Part shown: in pieces, positions 23,468-34,200 of the stretch
How the letters are laid out: each line of letters starts with the position of its first letter
Numbering within the stretch: the first letter of the stretch is position 1
Assembly: GCA_036346225.1 (NCBI GenBank)
Contig: JARFIW010001082.1
Coordinates: 1,984,001-2,048,000 of the forward strand
From: Platerodrilus igneus
Lineage: Eukaryota; Arthropoda; Insecta; Coleoptera; Lycidae
Direction of reading: 5' to 3'
Length of the DNA stretch: 64,000 nt
Made by a program: the position numbers and the translations under genes
The notes under the pieces: generated by a model
Told to the model about the DNA's origin: nothing
The model's input: the letters and a program-made list of their open reading frames with translations, nothing else
Database searches by the model: none

Positions 23468-23757
23468 ATGAAGATATCATGGACAGACAAAGTTAAGAAC
23501 CAAGATGTACTAAAAATGGTACGAAAAGAAGAAAATATGTAGAAGTTAGTAAAGAATAAAAGAGATATGATTATAGGACACGTTCTAAGTAAGGCATGAG
23601 AGATAGTACGAATTATATTAGAAGCAGAGAAAGAAGTGGACATAGACTATTGCACGCTGATAATGAAAGATGTAGGCTGTGGGAACTTTAAGGAAATGTG
23701 TAGGTTAGCTCAGAATAGGAAACAATGGAGATACACATCCAACCAGTTTTAGAACTG
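23468..23757 (+). pseudogene. RTE LINE C-terminal remnant
   Basis: The plus strand reads ISWTDKVKNQDVLKMVRKEE, a stop, then ..NKRDMIIGHVLSK.., and finally ..DVGCGNFKEMCRLAQNRKQW. The order and residues match the RTE C-terminus at 48310-48640 (minus), which has the same ISWTDKVKN, MIGHILRHEG and RLAQNRNQWRYASNQ blocks. Stops and frame changes are present. The upstream RT portion is absent, a typical 5'-truncated insertion. Confidence 0.75.
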
Positions 23758-23795
23758 AAAACTTAACGATGGGGAATATTTTATATTAGCTGGTG

Positions 23796-23890
23796 TAGCG
23801 ATCGGGGAAAAGGGCAGTTTCTGTTTCAATACAGCGGCCGGGGAATGTTACTGTAGCGATCGGGGAATGTTACTGTAGCGATAGGGGATT
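23796..23890 (+). repeat. 22-bp tandem repeat
   Basis: Two exact-phase units of GGGGAATGTTACTGTAGCGAT(C/A) lie at 23840-23883, with partial units on both sides. The open frame at 23899-24114 just downstream has no recognisable motif. Confidence 0.7.
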
Positions 23891-24114
23891 GAGAAAGGGT
23901 GTTGTGTGTTGAGCGGTTTTCTGTTGGTTTTTATGTTGGAGGGATCAATATCTTATCTGAGGGTTGGTCGAGCAATTTTCTTTTGTTTGCCTTTGGTATG
24001 TTTTTATCTAGGGGAGACGTAGTTGTCTATATCTTTGGCTGGAAGGGGGGAGTGGTGCTATCATTTTCCTTAAACGTACTGGGGGTTCTAGGTTGTTACT
24101 TAATTAAACTCTGA

Positions 24115-26917
24115 TCATATTATTGGATATATTTGACTACTAGATATAAAATTTATTTATTATATTTACATATTTGTAAATTTAGGAATTAGATACACAA
24201 CTCACAAAAACGGTTATCCAGTGGGCACATTCTCTATTACTTATGGTTAGTACTGGCACAAATTACATCAGGCATAAAATGATAAAACTTATCCTTAATA
24301 AAAAACTCAGTCACTGAAACTTTCACTAATAGTAAATTACCCATCGGTCAAATCATTACTTTCCACATAGTGGCCTTACCCGTTGAAATCTTGCGTGGAA
24401 CTGCCGCTATTCTGTTTCTTTTTCTTCCTCGCAGTGACTCTGTTCTTATTTTAAATTGTTAATTTAGCATATTTACGGTTGGTGACCAGCAGCTACCTAA
24501 TGGGTTCTGCTTGGACTTTGACCCTACTGTTACTTTGCTGTGCTTGTCTATTTCGAAATCACAAGCTATTCTGCTGGCCTTATGTTGTAATATGCTATTT
24601 CCTCTATTGGAAATAGCGCATAGGTTGAAGACCCGAATGAACTTATCATAAATTTAACTTTAAATACTATTTCTACAAATGAGGATATCTAATTATACTA
24701 GTTTCCTATTTTAACATTTCTAATTAATTGGGTGGGTTTATGCGGGGGTACTACACTTGTATTACGTCCTTGTAGGAAAAGATAGCACCTAAGATGACTA
24801 GTCAACAGTCGAAAACGCTCTAACTGCATTAAATAGCACGTTAACCATTTTCTCATTCTATAACCTTTTTCATTTTATACCATATTCGAAAAACGTTCTT
24901 TCGTGCGTTTAGTGCCACCCTACCTAAATCAAAAATACATCAATAACGCGATTATTTTGTGGTCTAGCTCTATTCTATACTGAATCGTTAATTTAACTCA
25001 TTAGTTCAAAATAGCATATTTAATCATTCCATATAATATATACAAAACGCTTTTATTTAAGTAAAAGTGATTTTTTCAAATAAATTGAAAACGTGATATT
25101 TTTATACAGAAAGAATTTATAACGAAAACACTATTTGTATTTCAGCTCGATCTCTCATGAACGCAGTAAGTCAATCAGCGAATGATCCCCAATGATCTAC
25201 ATCTAACTCGAAAATATCTTTGGAAGTTAGCCGTTTGATCTAGAGATACCTGGGCTTTCCGAAATTGAAACATTAGGATAAATTACGATACCCTAAGCAC
25301 GAATAAAAATGTAGACTTTATTCTTGGCAAAAGTAATTGGCAATATTTTTTGGATGTTTAGGAATTATTATATCATTCGTAATCCCAAAAAGTTTCCCGG
25401 TCCAGAAATATATGGCATTTTTGTTTGTTTCAAATGTATAAATGAGTAATCTTTATAAATTCAAAAACCATTTAAGAGATTCGGGATGATTTTACAAGAT
25501 GAAAACATGCTTGTTGGTCATGCAAACGCTTTTGTTTAAACTCGATGAAGTGATAAAAATCCAAAACATCGAAGGGTTTTGGGCCTGGAGAAGTACCTAA
25601 GATTGTATCATCGTTTTTTCCCATAATAACCAGGAAATCGACCGTTACAAATTCTGAAAGTATATACTTTTAATGGGTTATTTTAGTCGAGAGTAGATGC
25701 TGACATCAGTTTCTACGTAAATCAAAAATAAACTTTTTACTAAATGATTGGCAGTTAAATTGGCCCAGCATTCCCAAAAAAAGTCATGGAGGTGTTTTGA
25801 ATTTTAAAATTGATAACACATACAACTAAATCGCATAACCTATGAATTATTATCAATATATGTAGGTGTCCAAAGATATGTTTACCTACGATTTTGATTC
25901 TAAACAAATTTTAGAACAAACACGAGAAACTATATTAAAAATTTAAATCTTAACAGTTTTTTAAATAAAACATGGAATATATGCAATCACTAAAAGTGTT
26001 GTTTATTTAAGTGCTCGCAATTTATCTATGATATCTTGTTAAATCCAGAATCCTAACTGATAAAGCCTAATTTATTATTTGATGGTGTAAGTTGATCGAT
26101 GGTCGGCGACTTGTAGGCTTAAACTTTAAACCACAACCTACGTGATACAGACACATAAGGTTTATTTTCACTATGTTTATTACGTTTAAATCGAGTGATA
26201 AGATTACTTAATATCATCCAGACATTTAAAACGATATAAACACAGTGAGGAAAATTTTATAACTAGCAAGGTATGAAATATATTTTTGCGAGTTAATAAA
26301 ACAATACTTTCCCAAAAATTTAAAGCGAAATATATTAAAGTTTATATTTTCACTGACTTGCATTTTAACAAAAGTTTTTTTAACACCTCCCCCTTTCCGT
26401 GTAACATAATTAATTTTTTTTTGAACACAAAACCCTTGCAAATTTGATCAATATTTATTTTCTTAAAACAAGAAAAATAAAACATGTACTGAGTGAGGAG
26501 CGCTTGTTTATTATACTTCATATCTATTTAAAGTTAAGAGTAAAAGAATTCTCGTGCTATCACAAAGTTCAAAAAGAATGTATTCAAATGTACTAGATTA
26601 AACTACGTGTACAGTCGAACAGCGACGAAGATTACTCAGTTTCGGTTTTAACTGTGAAATAACAAAAATAGAATTGTGATATTGCTTATATAAATTCATA
26701 GTAATTAGTAACGGGTCTGCTGAGTAATGTGAGATGAATTCATACAAGTTGTACGATTCATCATAACAGTTTCAACGACTATTTGATTAACTAAAACAAC
26801 AGGCATTAATTTGTTTAGCGTTTAAGAATGTATATTCTATATTTAGTTTCATTACAATTCGGAGTTGTTTAACATATTAAAAGCTATAAACTGATAATCG
26901 CACAAACGTTTTTTTTT
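24115..26917. other. unassigned AT-rich DNA
   Basis: No gene is recognised. 24790-24840 holds a short motif shared with 15485-15530 (reported as a finding). 24100-24770 has some LTR-like composition but no partner copy. Confidence 0.4.
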
Positions 26918-27375
26918 GTGTGGACATTTCTGTTCATCGCTCAGCATGTACAAAAATGGATTGATCACAATATTGTAGTCATACTAGGAACTCAAATCTG
27001 GAACAGAAGTAAACAAAAAAAATTGGAAGGACACTTAATGCTACAGGCGGAACACTTTAGAAAGATAAGAGAAAAATGGCATGTAAAATTCAAGGTTTAT
27101 AGAAATGGTTAATAAAAAAACTAAACGAGTTTGGACGAAAAATTGATTGTACATGTGAAATTTATGTAAGAGAACTATAGGAGTACTCTGAATCTATAGA
27201 AGTTAAAGAAAGAGAATTAAAACAAAATTTAAAAATAGAAAAACACGAGAAATATCTAAGAGAAACAACAATGAACACAGATAGAAGAATACACAGAAGC
27301 ACTGCATAAAGAATTACAACAAAGAACGAAAAAAATATTTCAAGGAGATAATGATATTTTGAGAAAACAACAAAG
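26918..27375 (+). other. Lys/Glu-rich coding-like remnant, unclassified
   Basis: Successive plus-strand stretches, including 26918-27112, are rich in Lys, Glu, Arg and Gln (..KEREL..IEKHEKYLRETT..). They are more purine-skewed than the neighbouring DNA and look like a broken coiled-coil coding sequence, perhaps from a retroelement or processed pseudogene. There are several stops. I do not recognise the family. Confidence 0.2.
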
Positions 27376-27420
27376 AAACAACAACAAGGATATAATACTT
27401 AGAATAGTGATGGACCAGTA

Positions 27421-27480
27421 TGGTCTTGGTCTCGATCTCCATCTCGGTTCCGGTCCCGGTCCCGGTCTCGGTGGCTGTTG
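27421..27480 (+). repeat. GGTCCC/GGTCTC hexamer repeat
   Basis: A short imperfect hexanucleotide run such as GGTCCCGGTCCCGGTCTCGG. It is GC-rich within AT-rich DNA. Confidence 0.75.
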
Positions 27481-27925
27481 TTGTCGCGGTCTCAACTTAT
27501 ACAATTAAGGTTAGCCTTCGTAATTTCAGTGTAATTCACATAACTAACAGGTACATAATTGAACAATACATTAAAAAGAACATTCATTAATGAGAACAAA
27601 TCCAATAAACGACCAAGGACGCTGTAAATGAACCCGGATATAATGATATTACATATTGCATTAAAAGCTTTGTACGCACTACAATGAATCTGATTTCGAA
27701 ACAATCAATTCCCATGTAAGACTCGCCTAATTTAAGAGAAGGGGTGGCGAGTGATACTTTGCTCCAGAGCGAAAACATATGATTTTTCCCAACATGTTTA
27801 CAAAAATCCTCCTGTTATATTACTCAAATTTATGAAATTCCCTATTGCGATAAAATTTTGGCAAGTGTCAATCCAATATTTCTAGAATAAAAATGAATGA
27901 AAACCCATAACCACAAAAAATATTT

Positions 27926-27979
27926 AAAATACTAGATACGTATTTTGACCACTATGTGGTCATCATCAGTAGAACTTTT
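27926..27979 (-). ncRNA. degenerate type I hammerhead ribozyme motif
   Basis: The minus strand has stem I 5' strand AAAAGTTCTA (27979-27970), the exact core CTGATGA (27969-27963), stem II GACCAC/GTGGTC with loop ATA, then AAAA where the GAAA core is expected, a very short stem III ATA-CG-TAT, the cleavage-site triplet ATC (cut expected after 27935), and stem I 3' strand TAGTATTTT (27934-27926). The two stem I strands pair over about nine positions with one U-U mismatch and one G-U. Penelope pseudo-LTRs are known to carry minimal hammerheads with short stem III. The core G12 equivalent is A or missing, so activity is doubtful. Confidence 0.6.
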
Positions 27980-28146
27980 CTATTAAATAATAATTAGCTA
28001 TTGTTCCGTAACACTTCAGAGGATATACTCCTCACCATTTGAGCTGAAGTGAATCTTCCCAACATACAATTTACTATAATGTTGCTTCAAACACTATGAA
28101 GGATATTCTCCTCACCCGCAGGCTGGTGTTCTCCACAACAAACAAG

Positions 28147-28425
28147 TGAATTGTGACGTTATAACTAAAATCTACTTAATTTATACTAATTCTAAATCTG
28201 CTGAAGCGGAACCAAATTAATCTTACTTTTTCATTGGTTGTTGATTAATAGGGAATGCAAGACAGATGGCTCTATGGGCCCTTTATCAGTGTTTAGAGGG
28301 GTCCTTTAAGTTTAACAATTTTAAATGATTCATAGGCATTTAAGAAGGAAAAAGTTGGTACCGCTTTTAACAATTTAACATTTACTAGTTTAACGGGGTG
28401 GCTAGTTTCAAAAATATGTTTAGCG
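28147..28425 (-). pseudogene. Penelope-like GIY-YIG C-terminal part (minus copy)
   Basis: Minus-strand reading: VAKHIFETSHPVKL.NVKLLK.., then ..TFSFLNAYESFKIVKLK.., a stop, then ..KGPIEPSVLHSLL... This is the end of the GIY-YIG nuclease domain of Penelope-like elements (H..E..H, then E.. and the closing N...P.W/L block). The YIG half is not present on this arm. One stop interrupts it. The plus-strand copy at 28470-28720 is its diverged inverted partner. Confidence 0.65.
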
Positions 28426-28439
28426 ACCTGAGATTTATG

Positions 28440-28720
28440 AAATTAGTTGTTCAGGGCCAGGGTGTTTTCAAAAATATATTGGTCAGACCAAGAATAATAT
28501 AACAACAAGATTTAAAGAGTCGCTAAACATATTTTTGAAACCAGCCACCCCGTTAAACTAGAAAATGTTAAATTGTTAAAAGCTGTACCAACTTTTTCCT
28601 TTTAAATGCCTATGAATCAATTAAACTTGTTAAACATAAAGGACCTTTCTTAAACACTGATAAAGGGCCCATAGAGCCATCTGTCTTGCTTTCCCTATTG
28701 GCCAACAACCAATGAGAAAG
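28440..28720 (+). pseudogene. Penelope-like GIY-YIG nuclease fragment (plus copy)
   Basis: Plus-strand reading: KYIGQTKNNITTRFKE, then one frame over VAKHIFETSHPVKLENVKLL, ..VPTFSF.. and a stop, then ..KGP.SHLSC... YIGQT is the second signature of the GIY-YIG nuclease, and R..E..H lies in the expected following helix. A one-base frame change at the junction (about 28513) and later stops kill it. In active Penelope-like elements this domain follows RT and cuts target DNA. RT is not seen upstream, because the sequence turns into the inverted arm. Confidence 0.7.
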
Positions 28721-28904
28721 CAAAATTAATTTGGTTCGGCTTCAGCAGATTTAGAATTAGTATAAATTAAGTAGATTTTAGTTATAACGTCACAATTCAC
28801 TTATAAACCACCGAACCAAATTTAAAATTATAACATTTTCAAAAATTAGGTTTCCCGAATTAAAAATCGCTAAATAAATACAGGTTCTTTCTGGAAAACC
28901 GTGT

Positions 28905-29830
28905 ATAGAATAATATGGGGCGTCCAATAAACAAAAATTTTTGGTTGGATATTTTTGTTAAATTTTATCTCTTTCAGGTAGCCTTAAAGTAGTTACTTTT
29001 TCTTAAAAATTATATTTATGTTCAACAAAAATTGTAACTTTTTTAGGCTATCTCTTTGGGGTAAAATTTGCGAAAAATATCTGAACAAACACCCAATCAA
29101 CCTTTAAACGGTTCATCAGAAATTCTTTTACATTTTAATCTGTATTTTTATTCAGTTATTTTTGAATTCGGGAAGTACAGCTTTTGAAAATGTAATAACT
29201 GAATGGTTTAGTCCGGTTGCTCGCTAACTTTCTTCCGATTTTTTTATTATTTACAAGTCAGGTTCATTCTGGCAATTCGTATATAGAATGATATGGGGCG
29301 TCCAATAAAAAAATTTTTGTTGGATACTTTTTCAAATTTTATCTCCTCCAGGTAATTTCTGAACAAAACACCCAATGAATGTTTAAACGGTTGGTCAGAA
29401 ATTGTTTTACATTTTAATCCATATTTCTATTCAGCTATTTTTAAATTCAGGAAGTACAGTTTTTGAAAATATAATAACGGAATGGTTTAGTCCGGTTGCT
29501 CGCCAACTTTCTTCCGATTTTTTTTTATTTACAAGTCAGGTTCATTCTGGCAATTCGTATATAGAATGATATGGGGCGTCCAATAAAAAAATTTTTGTTG
29601 GATACTTTTGTCAAATTTTATCTCCTCCAGGTAATTTCTGAACAAAACACCCAATGAATGTTTAAACGGTTGGATCAGAAATTGTTTTACATTTTAATCC
29701 ATATTTCTATTCAGCTATTTTTAAATTCAGGAAGTACAGTTTTTGAAAATATAATAACGGAATGGTTTAGTCCGGTTGCTCGCCAACTTTCCTCCGTATT
29801 TTATTTTATTTACAAGTCAGAAGCTTTGGT
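28905..29830 (+). repeat. tandem repeat, three ~280-380-bp units
   Basis: ATGGGGCGTCCAATAAA recurs near 28915, 29292 and 29572. The last two units are almost identical (about 280 bp) and share GAATGGTTTAGTCCGGTTGC and TTTATCTCCTCCAGGTAATT. The first unit is more diverged and carries about 97 extra bp. No coding motif is recognised, and the small open frame at 29658-29876 spans the last unit without one. Confidence 0.85.
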
Positions 29831-30613
29831 AATAGTTATGCTGCTACTTCTTTGTCATATTTTATTACGACTCTAGCCTGAAAATCCCCGCGAACAATGA
29901 TGAAACATAACAAATTAAAAAATGCGCAGTTTTGTGTATATGTACTTTTAAATAACCAAAATTCAGACTACGTAACTTGTTACGTTTATTTTGAACATCC
30001 CTTACGTTTTTTCTGTTAATAAGAAATACGCGGTCTAATAATTTTCAACTCAACTCCCTTTGGCGTTATAAACGAAAATTAATTCAGTAAATTAAAATAA
30101 TCCTTTCACGTGTTAATTCATTTATCTATTTGTATAAATTCGATTCCTATTGTTACATCCTAGAGCATAATTAATAATAAATACTCCTTTTAAGAATTCC
30201 TCAACGTAAAGTTTATGCTAAAATTAAACAGGCGATAACTGGTTCTAGGTATCTGATAATTGATTCTTATGTGTTTTCCATTGAAAGCTTCGTCGAATTA
30301 AAGCCGCGTCTTATCCCAATAAACCGTGTTTTTCCAGTTTTATTTCCTTAACAATAATATTACTTTGAGCTCTGGTCATTAGTGAAACAAAATTAAGATT
30401 CACTTGCTTTTCAATCTACACAACGAAAACGCGTGTAGAATGGTTGGTTGTTTCCGTTTTTTTGTATGAAATGTTTGCGCACGCCTTACAGCGTGCTCCT
30501 TCCGGTGGCCCTTAAAGCCACAATGGATGGTCACCCTTTGTAATGGGCGGACCACCCCAATGCGTCACGCGCACCTCTGTTTCGCACCGTTTTTACAGAC
30601 GGTAGGAGCCAAC

Positions 30614-31219
30614 CCGACGGTGGTGACTCGAGGGTGAGCGTTTATACACTAATTTTCTTATATGGGTACCCGGTAGTTGTTGGAAACAACATATGTATAC
30701 GGGTCTACGGATGCATCACCTTGTTGGTGGTAAAATGACTGGTTGTTTGTATGTGCGGGGATATTATAATGTTTATTGATTTCTTTATTAGGATAATTTT
30801 ATGTATAGAATTCCGTACTTACAATGCTGATTTTGAGCTTGTGATTTTTAGTGGGATAATTTTGTTCCTTTTTCTTGTTTGAAGATTAATATGGGGTAAC
30901 CTAAAAACTGCAGCTGCCGACGGTGGTGACTCGAGGGTGAGCGTTTATACACTAATTTTCTTATATGGGTACCCGGTAGTTGTTGGAAACAACATATGTA
31001 CACGGGTCTACGGATGCATCACCTTGTAGGTGGTAAAATGACTGGTTGTTTGTATGTGCGAGGATATTATAATGTTTACTGATTTTTTTATTAGGATAAT
31101 TTTATGCATATAATTCCGTACTTACAGTGCTGATTTCGAGCTTGTGATTTTTAGTGGGGTAATTTTGTTCCTTTTTCTTGTTTGAAGATTAATATGGGGA
31201 TGACCTAAAAACTGCAGCT
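30614..31219 (+). repeat. two ~303-bp direct repeats
   Basis: 30614-30916 and 30917-31219 are highly similar head-to-tail copies. Each begins CCGACGGTGGTGACTCGAGG and ends CTAAAAACTGCAGCT. A GC-richer leader lies upstream (30475-30613; GCGTGCTCCTTCCGG.., GGCGGACCACCCC..). The layout resembles 5' monomer promoters of some LINEs, but no element body follows. Confidence 0.9.
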
Positions 31220-34200
31220 CGCCATGTTAAGAATGATTCTTTTTTTTATTTGTAAATATGTATATTATGTACCTACGAATTGTTCATTTTTGGTACTATT
31301 GTGTTTTGTATATAATTTTGTGTTTTTCTTTAAGTTAGAGGTTTTTAGTTTGTAGATGTTTGATTGTGCGTGAGTGAGTATATTTTTATTTCAGGCTCTC
31401 TTAATTTTTTGTAGGTATAATACCCCGCCCACTCGCCGATTAAACCCGGTCAATTTCTTCTCTTTCTTCCTCGTTTTTATTTTCTTTTTTAGACTACGTC
31501 GCTGAACGTAGCAAACTGTAACTACCACTGCTTAGACTATTAACCTGGAAACTTCTGAAGATGATAAAATGATAAGCTCAATCTATTGCAGTATAAAAGA
31601 AAATTATATGAATAACTATATCGTTTTGCATTTGTATTGAAATTCTGTAGCGTTTTAAATGATCCCCTAGCTTTTTTTAACAAGAAAATTTTTATTTCTG
31701 TACTTGAATTTAGAAAAAGAGCAATCATTATTTAAAAATTATTTATTAGTAATGTCTAAAACAAATGGAAATAAAAGAGGTTTACTGCGTACTATAAAAG
31801 ATTATAATTCAAATATTAAAAAATTACTAAGAAAAATTTGTGCAGTAATCAAAACAATAAACTTTTTTTAGCAAAATATCACTATTTTCTTGTCCAAGAT
31901 TGAAAAGGAATAGAATAAGTTATGCTTTTTAAGAACGACAGTTAAAACTTCTAAAGAATACCGAAACACTGAATGTTTATTAGTCCTTATTTTAAATGAT
32001 TAACCACCGTAAATGGACTTGGGATAAGCCTTTGCAATATTCTTAAGCTTCTTGTCCAGCTCTTGTTTTCAAGAATCAGATATCACACTAATCGCTCTAG
32101 GTTGTGGTTTGTGTCTGAAAAACATATGTAAGATAAAATATCGTATTCCTCGTGATGATCTTGTTGAGTTTTACTTCTTTCAGTGTCCATCTTGTGTGGA
32201 TGTTGTCCATGTTTAAAAATTATAGCAGTGTTTTTTTAGTAAATCTAAACAAGAACGAAGTATACATTTAAATCTTTTCAACGAGTGTCTTTCATTTCGC
32301 AACCTCATTGAGTCAAATGAAACGTTTCAAATGTGTACCGCGTATCAAGTATTAAAACAGCGCAATACATCCTGTTTGCTAACTAATAATGTTTAAGCAT
32401 TTTGTTTCTGATAGCTAGAAATGCCAGTAAAAGAGTCCCATCGGTAATGTTCCTATCAGCAAATTAAATGACACTACTGCCATCGGTAATGTCGCATAGT
32501 TCTCATCACCCAAACGAGTTTAAAGTGTTTCAAAATTTCCCAAAAATACGATTCTTTTAAAGAGATTACATGGAAATCTAAAACACGTCAGTTTTCCAAA
32601 TCGTTGCGGTTATGGCACAAAATATTTAAAAATTGCTTCAGTTGTAAGGTTATTCCTACCAGTAAAAGTTATATTTTTTTTATATGAAATTTACTGTGCT
32701 ACACATATGGCCGTTAGTAATTTTGGTATTAAAATAACTGTTAACGAAATATTTACGAAAAACCGTTCTTTTTGTGACAATTTACTGCCATGTAGATTTT
32801 TTTTGCAGCACTAGAATCGATGGACACTTGACATTTTGTTTAGAGCAATAATATTAAGGTTCATACTAAAACCCAGCTTTCTGAAAATTTTTCAAAGTTG
32901 GATTTTTCTGCCTAATTTCTGTAAACTTTAATCTGAAATTATTGTTTGAACTTGAATGCAAAGCTCAAACGATCGTTTCTAGAGCTATTAATTGAAAAAA
33001 AAGTTATATGCCCCAGAAAGTATATCAATCTGAACCAGTCCATTAGTTTATGCATGAAAAACATCGTTGTTTTAGTTTAATCAAACAAAATTATTCTTTA
33101 TAAAAAGTTTGCTTTAGTAAAAAATTATGTTGCACACTGAAACTTCCCTCACATATAATGATCGAATAATACTTAAAATAAAAGTAATTATTTAAAACTT
33201 TATTGTTATTAACTTTATCACAACATTTTGAATGTTTTTATCTCTTCACTTGTTTCTTTTTTAATGTACACGTTAAATACTTATCTTACCCGTATAAAGC
33301 TATCCTACACTAGAATATACCGGTTTGGACTTCAAAGGTTTTCTAAATTTATTTGCCCTCCATCGTTTTAGGTGATACAAAAATACTCTACGTCTGCCAA
33401 TTCTTTTTTTGCTACCGTCTCATTTACATTATTTTATTATCTTTGCTTGTTTTATTAATTTCCATGTCTAACTTGCTAATAAATATTTCCTTTATCTGTT
33501 CCTGACATTTGAATTTTTACTTATAAATTACATCACCAATCTCTTTTGGTTTTTTTATTTTATTTTTTCCATCCTTCAATTACAAGATAAATAAAATTGG
33601 CGATGGGTTGCTTTATCGTCTTACAGCCTTGCTGATTAGGTGCTTGCTATCTCACATTCTATTTTTTGGATTTGTTTTTTTTATGTCTTATAAATTACTT
33701 ATGTCTTAATAATATGTTACCGTTCTCTTTAAAATCATAAACAATGGATTCTAATCCTTTTGTCGAAAGTTTTTATAATGGTTTCACACAAGTCTTCAAT
33801 TCTTTCATCTTTTCATGCAATTTTAATCTTAGGGTTAAGATTGCTTCTACTTAACACTGTTCTTACTAAATTCAAAGTGATCTTATGCCGAATTTGCTTC
33901 TTGTAGTATGTATATGTCTATATATTATTTGGTTAATATATTTAGACAATAGCTCACCAAGCTGCTCCTAAAGTTATACAATTTTCAGATTTTACTATTT
34001 TAGAATCACTACTAATTTGCAAACTTTAAGGATATTTCTTCTTTCTTCTACACGATGCCTCTGGATTGCCAAACTTAAAAATTTCCTTATTTGTGACATT
34101 TTGACAGAAATTTATTCTTTATTAAAACTTTTGCTTGTGTTAAGAAGTCACACGCAAAGGTCAAATATGCGATATAACGTACAGAAAGGGACAAGTAAAT

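Larger units (their letters stand above)
27890..28805. mobile_element. Penelope-like element 3' ends in head-to-head palindrome
   Basis: Two diverged copies of a Penelope-like element's 3' coding end face away from each other, one on the minus strand (28425-28147) and one on the plus strand (28515-28803), around an ~85-bp centre. The arms are roughly 90% identical by eye. The minus copy is followed by a non-coding end with a hammerhead-ribozyme-like motif (27926-27979), as expected of a Penelope pseudo-LTR. Homology between arms stops at the shared AAGTGAATTGTGACG, so the plus copy lacks that end. Confidence 0.7.

Noticed and set aside
24100..24770. Possible solo LTR (TGTAGTACCCCC on the minus strand at about 24768)
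   Set aside because: I could not find the opposite terminus, a flanking target duplication or a partner copy.
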